Positions 60,108 through 64,000 of a DNA stretch of 64,000 nt are shown piece by piece. The stretch is from positions 767,001 through 831,000 of the forward strand of contig WPIO01000016.1 of NCBI GenBank assembly GCA_009760855.2. Reading direction: 5' to 3'. Numbering within the stretch: the stretch's first letter is position 1; every line of letters starts with the position of its first letter. Made by a program: the position numbers and the translations under genes. Source of the DNA: Cristatella mucedo. Lineage: Eukaryota > Bryozoa > Phylactolaemata > Cristatellidae. The notes below the pieces were generated by a model. It did no database searches. It saw only the letters and a program-made list of their open reading frames with translations, and was not told where the DNA came from.

Positions 60108-60400
60108 GTAAGTAAGGAGCCATAAGGTTGGCTCAAGCAACTGATGCTGCGCTTTCCAGTGACCCACGAAACGCACGGGGTACAGAGCTCTTTACTGGCC
60201 TTACTGCCTCACTAGCTGGCAGCCAAGCTGTCTCTCACTCGTCCAAGCGAGCGCATAGTGTTTGCTTATAGTAAGTCCAAGCCTGCCCAATTTTGCCACT
60301 CTTTCTTTAGTGTAAATTTCATGCAAAAGTTGACGATTATTGTGACATGGTAGTTGCTGAGTGCTCCAAGCAAACAACCTGCTAAAACTGTGCCCGCTGC
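60108..60400. other. Intron-like sequence after the EGF exon
   Basis: No second EGF-type exon is found before the LINE tail at 60405. Confidence 0.45.
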
Positions 60401-60404
60401 CTGC

Positions 60405-60512
60405 AGATGTTACCACCGATCAAATGGTTTCTATGCAATGTCTGTAAAGTGCCTAGACAGATCCAGTTCTCTGAGGGTGCTATACAAATATATTGCTATT
60501 ATTATCATAAAT
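60405..60512 (+). mobile_element. Family A-type solo tail
   Basis: GTAAAGTGCCTAGACAGATCCAGTTCTCTGAGGGTGC followed by TATTATTATCAT. Diverged. Confidence 0.65.
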
Positions 60513-60633
60513 CTTGTCTAGCCAATTAACATGTGCTAGAAAGGAAAGTTAAGTAGTCTAACTGGCTGTAGGTGATAGGCCACCGTCCTGCTCTTTAATT
60601 GACCCATCCAGCTTTTCTCATAGTGCGAACTAA

Positions 60634-60635
<2 letters not shown>

Positions 60636-60690
<55 letters not shown>
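60636..60690. repeat. (TA)n microsatellite
   Basis: About 50 bases of TA repeat followed by a GA-rich stretch. Confidence 0.95.
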
Positions 60691-60693
<3 letters not shown>

Positions 60694-60740
60694 TGAGAGA
60701 GGGATATAGAGAGACCAGGAGAGAGAGCGTGCGATAGAGA

Positions 60741-63480
60741 TAATAATAATAATAATAATAATAATATTTCACTTGATAAAGCACCCTCAGAGAACTTAAT
60801 CTCTCTCTAGGCGCTTTACATTTGCTGTAAAGTGAAATGCAATTGAATGGTAAGTAAAATCATGCTTGAAAAAAACAAACGAAATGAATAATTTGGTTAG
60901 GGGTGACATGCACAGGGTCAGCATGCAAATGTGGTTAGTGGCAGCATGCACAGTGTCAGCACGCATAAGCACATCAAGGACGAATCACAGGGACCCACTA
61001 AATGCCGTCCTAAATAGGTGTGTTTTTAGGCTCTTTTTAAATGTGGTCAGGTCAGGGGATGTTCTGACGCAGGTCGGGAGGGAGTTCCAGGCTTTGGGAG
61101 CATATGAACTAAATGCACGGTCTCCAAAGGATTTAAGGTTTGTATGAGGTATTTCTAGACAGTTGGATTCCGAAAAGCGGGTGGTACGATGCTTGGCCTG
61201 ATGGGGTAGTATATCTGAAAGATAGGCTGGAGCCATAGAATGAAGAGACCTAAAAGTGAGCGACAAAACCTTGAAGTCAATCCGTTGCCTCACTGGTAGC
61301 CAGTGCAGGTCGGCGAGAAGTGGAGTAATGTGGCAACTGCGACGCTCACGACAGACAAGCCTAGCTGCAGAGTTTTGCACCAGCTGCAATCGCCTGATCG
61401 CACATGCTGGTAGGCCAGTAAGCAGCAAGTTGCAGAAGTCGAGACGGGATGTCACGAATGCATGGACCAACTTGGACGTGGTATCTCTATCTAAGCCAGC
61501 CCGAATTTTAGCAATGTTATGAAGCTGAAAATAGGCAGATTTGACTGTGGAGCTGATATGGTCGTCTAACGAGAGGTCGCTATGGAATATGACACCTAGA
61601 TTTCGAGCGGATTCAACAGGAGATATGCTGGCAGAGCCAAATTTGAGAGTCAGCCTTTCCAATCTCTGGATCACACTGGGTTTGCCCATAACTAGTAAGT
61701 TAGTTTTATCATCGTTAAGTTTTAGGAAATTTGCTGCCATCCATGTGCAGATGTCATCAATGCATGCAGCTAGTGAGTTTAGAGAATTTGAGGTGCTCGA
61801 AGGCTAGGAGGGATCAAAGCAAAGGTACAACTGAGTGTCATCCGCATAGAAGTGAAAGCCTAGATTGTGCTTGGCAATCACATCAGCAAGAGGGAGAGTA
61901 TAAACCGTGAAAAGAACCGGACCTAGCACTGAGCCCTGAGGTACTCCATATTTCAGAGGTACTTCAGATGATCTTTGTCCATTCACTTCAATACTCTGGA
62001 GTCTCCCACTGAGATAGGACCTGAACCACTGCAGAGCAGTGCCAGTGATGCCCAGGCGAGATGAGAGGCGCTCTAGAAGAACTTTGTGATCGATGGTATC
62101 AAAAGCTGCCGAAAGATTAAGCAAAACAAGCAGAGACACTCTACCCATGTCTGAATTCCTAAGTAGGTCGTTGTATACCCGAAGCAATGCTGACTCTGTG
62201 GAGTGATTAGCTCTAAAGCCAGAATAGAACTTACTAGCAAGGTGTGAGGTTTTGATATACAAGTTCAGCTGGTCTGCCACGACCCGTTCGTGTGTCTTCG
62301 ATAGGAATGGTAGAAGGGAAACTGGTAGGTAGTTGCTCAAGTTCTCTTGGTCAAGTGTAGCTTTCTTGAGAAGTGGCCTGACTACAGCTTTTTTGAAAGG
62401 TGCTGGGACATGACCTGAGGCTAATGACATATTAATTATGTTAGTTATGCATGGCAGCAGCAGATCAATGCAACGTAGGAGCAGGACAGTGGGAATAGGG
62501 TCCAGAGGACTTGTTGTCTTCTTTGATTGAGATATAAACTTCAGGACTAGATCACTAGTGACCTGCTTAAATGCAGACATTGAGGTGCAGCCAGGAACCG
62601 AGGAACAGCATTCTAGTGGGGAGGTTGTCATCGCAGGGATGGATTCTCTGATCTTGTCTATCTTCTGCACAAAGAATCGAGAGAAGCGATCGGCTAGATC
62701 ATCATTAGGATCATCAGGTAAGGAGTAATCTGGGAACGGTTGAGGACATGGTTTATATTCGACATCAGCATTTTTGGATTGTGCATCTGTGATTTAACAA
62801 TGTTTTTATAAAAAACTAGACAGCTTTTGCTAGGATCGATTGGTACGACCTACAGTAGTCTTCATATGCCTGTCGATGGACAGTTAGTCCGGATCTTTTG
62901 TATGCTTTTTCAAGCTTTCGTTTAGTAGACTTGGCTTGTTTAATGTCTGCGGTAAACCATAGGCCGTCTGGGCGGGGGCGCACAGTGCGCTTTGTCAGAG
63001 GGGCAAACTCGTCTAGCGTGTCAGCTAGTGTCGTGTTGAAGCTATCTACCAATGATGACAGATCGGAGGGAGGATTGAGCAGCAGAGGTGAAGCAGATAT
63101 TCTCGCACGGACAGCATCGACGTCAAGGGTCTTGAGGTTTCGCGCGATCACAGGTTATTTTAGAGGATGATGTGGGCACACAGTGTAGATTGAATGAGAT
63201 CTGCATGTGGTCAGATAAGCATGATTTGGTAATAATTGGTGATGACAAAGTGCAGTTATATGAGAAAATCTGGTCGAGTGTGTGACCCTTGATGTGGGTA
63301 GGGCCATGCACCTGAGCCACAAGAGACAATGAGTCAGTCAATGCACGAAATTCGGTGCTGAAAGCGGCAGATATATTATCAAAGTGAACGTTGAAATCAC
63401 CCATTACGAGGAAGGATTGATTTCTTGCACATAGAATCGAAATGAGATCGGAGAAATCTGAGATAAAGGAGGAATTGATA
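60741..63480 (-). mobile_element. Family A LINE, best-preserved long copy, 5' end lost in a microsatellite
   Basis: Reading from 63480 on the minus strand: endonuclease C-terminal half (63123-63404: [45 protein letters not shown]), linker (62816-63151: [18 protein letters not shown]), RT (61804-62670, 288 codons: [86 protein letters not shown], catalytic [12 protein letters not shown]) and RT C-terminal part (60985-61740), then the 3' UTR and (ATT)n at about 60775-60741. Only a few frame breaks separate the blocks and the YADD is intact, so it is a recent copy. Its 5' end is cut by the (GA)n tract at 63490. Confidence 0.92.
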
Positions 63481-63489
63481 TTGCGGAAA

Positions 63490-64000
<511 letters not shown>

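Overview
This is a piece of an intron-rich, repeat-rich animal nuclear genome. The evidence is a tyrosine-kinase catalytic domain ([14 protein letters not shown]) split over GT-AG introns, an immunoglobulin-like ectodomain, an EGF-like exon, CR1/L2-type non-LTR retrotransposons, tRNA-derived SINEs and abundant di-, tri- and tetranucleotide repeats. There are no operons or bacterial signals. The gene content suggests an invertebrate, possibly an early-branching metazoan, but the sequence alone does not fix the species.

Layout. 1-6 kb holds decayed LINE pieces and GC-rich DNA with no recognised gene. 6.7-7.8 kb (minus) holds one intact single-exon gene for a membrane-anchored protein resembling the HtrL/YibB family. 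8-18.3 kb holds LINE and SINE fragments, a 181-bp foldback element and a 154-bp tandem duplication. 19.2-46.4 kb (minus) carries the main gene, a receptor tyrosine kinase. I assembled eleven exons whose reading phases agree throughout: Ig-like ectodomain (46.4, 43.4, 42.5 kb), a short membrane-proximal exon (35.2 kb, less certain), transmembrane exon (34.5 kb), cytoplasmic juxtamembrane exon (27.4 kb) and five kinase exons (26.7, 25.0, 22.7, 19.7, 19.4 kb) ending in a stop codon at 19187. Its 5' end is not resolved. A signal-peptide-like reading frame at 59.2 kb on the same strand is a possible but unproven start. At 60.0 kb on the plus strand there is one clean EGF-like exon of another gene.

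Most of the rest is retrotransposon. Family A is an L2/CR1-like LINE with endonuclease and reverse transcriptase and a 3' end of about 90 bp followed by (ATT)n. It occurs as two long copies (27.4-30.96 kb and 60.7-63.5 kb, both minus), many 5'-truncated copies and at least ten copies of only the 3' tail. Family B is a second LINE whose copies end at GAGATAC. Family C is seen once. Two tRNA-derived SINE families are present; the 3' end of one resembles the family A tail, suggesting it was mobilised by the family A machinery. Several elements are nested, which gives a relative insertion order. The window ends in a long (GA)n-(GATA)n tract.

The genes show no sign of functional coupling. The receptor kinase would act at the cell surface in signalling, and the HtrL-like protein probably sits in the secretory pathway. 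The least explained features are two hairpin loci inside or near the receptor gene (42.95 and 44.6 kb), the foldback element at 15.4 kb and the retrotransposon rearrangements listed in the findings.
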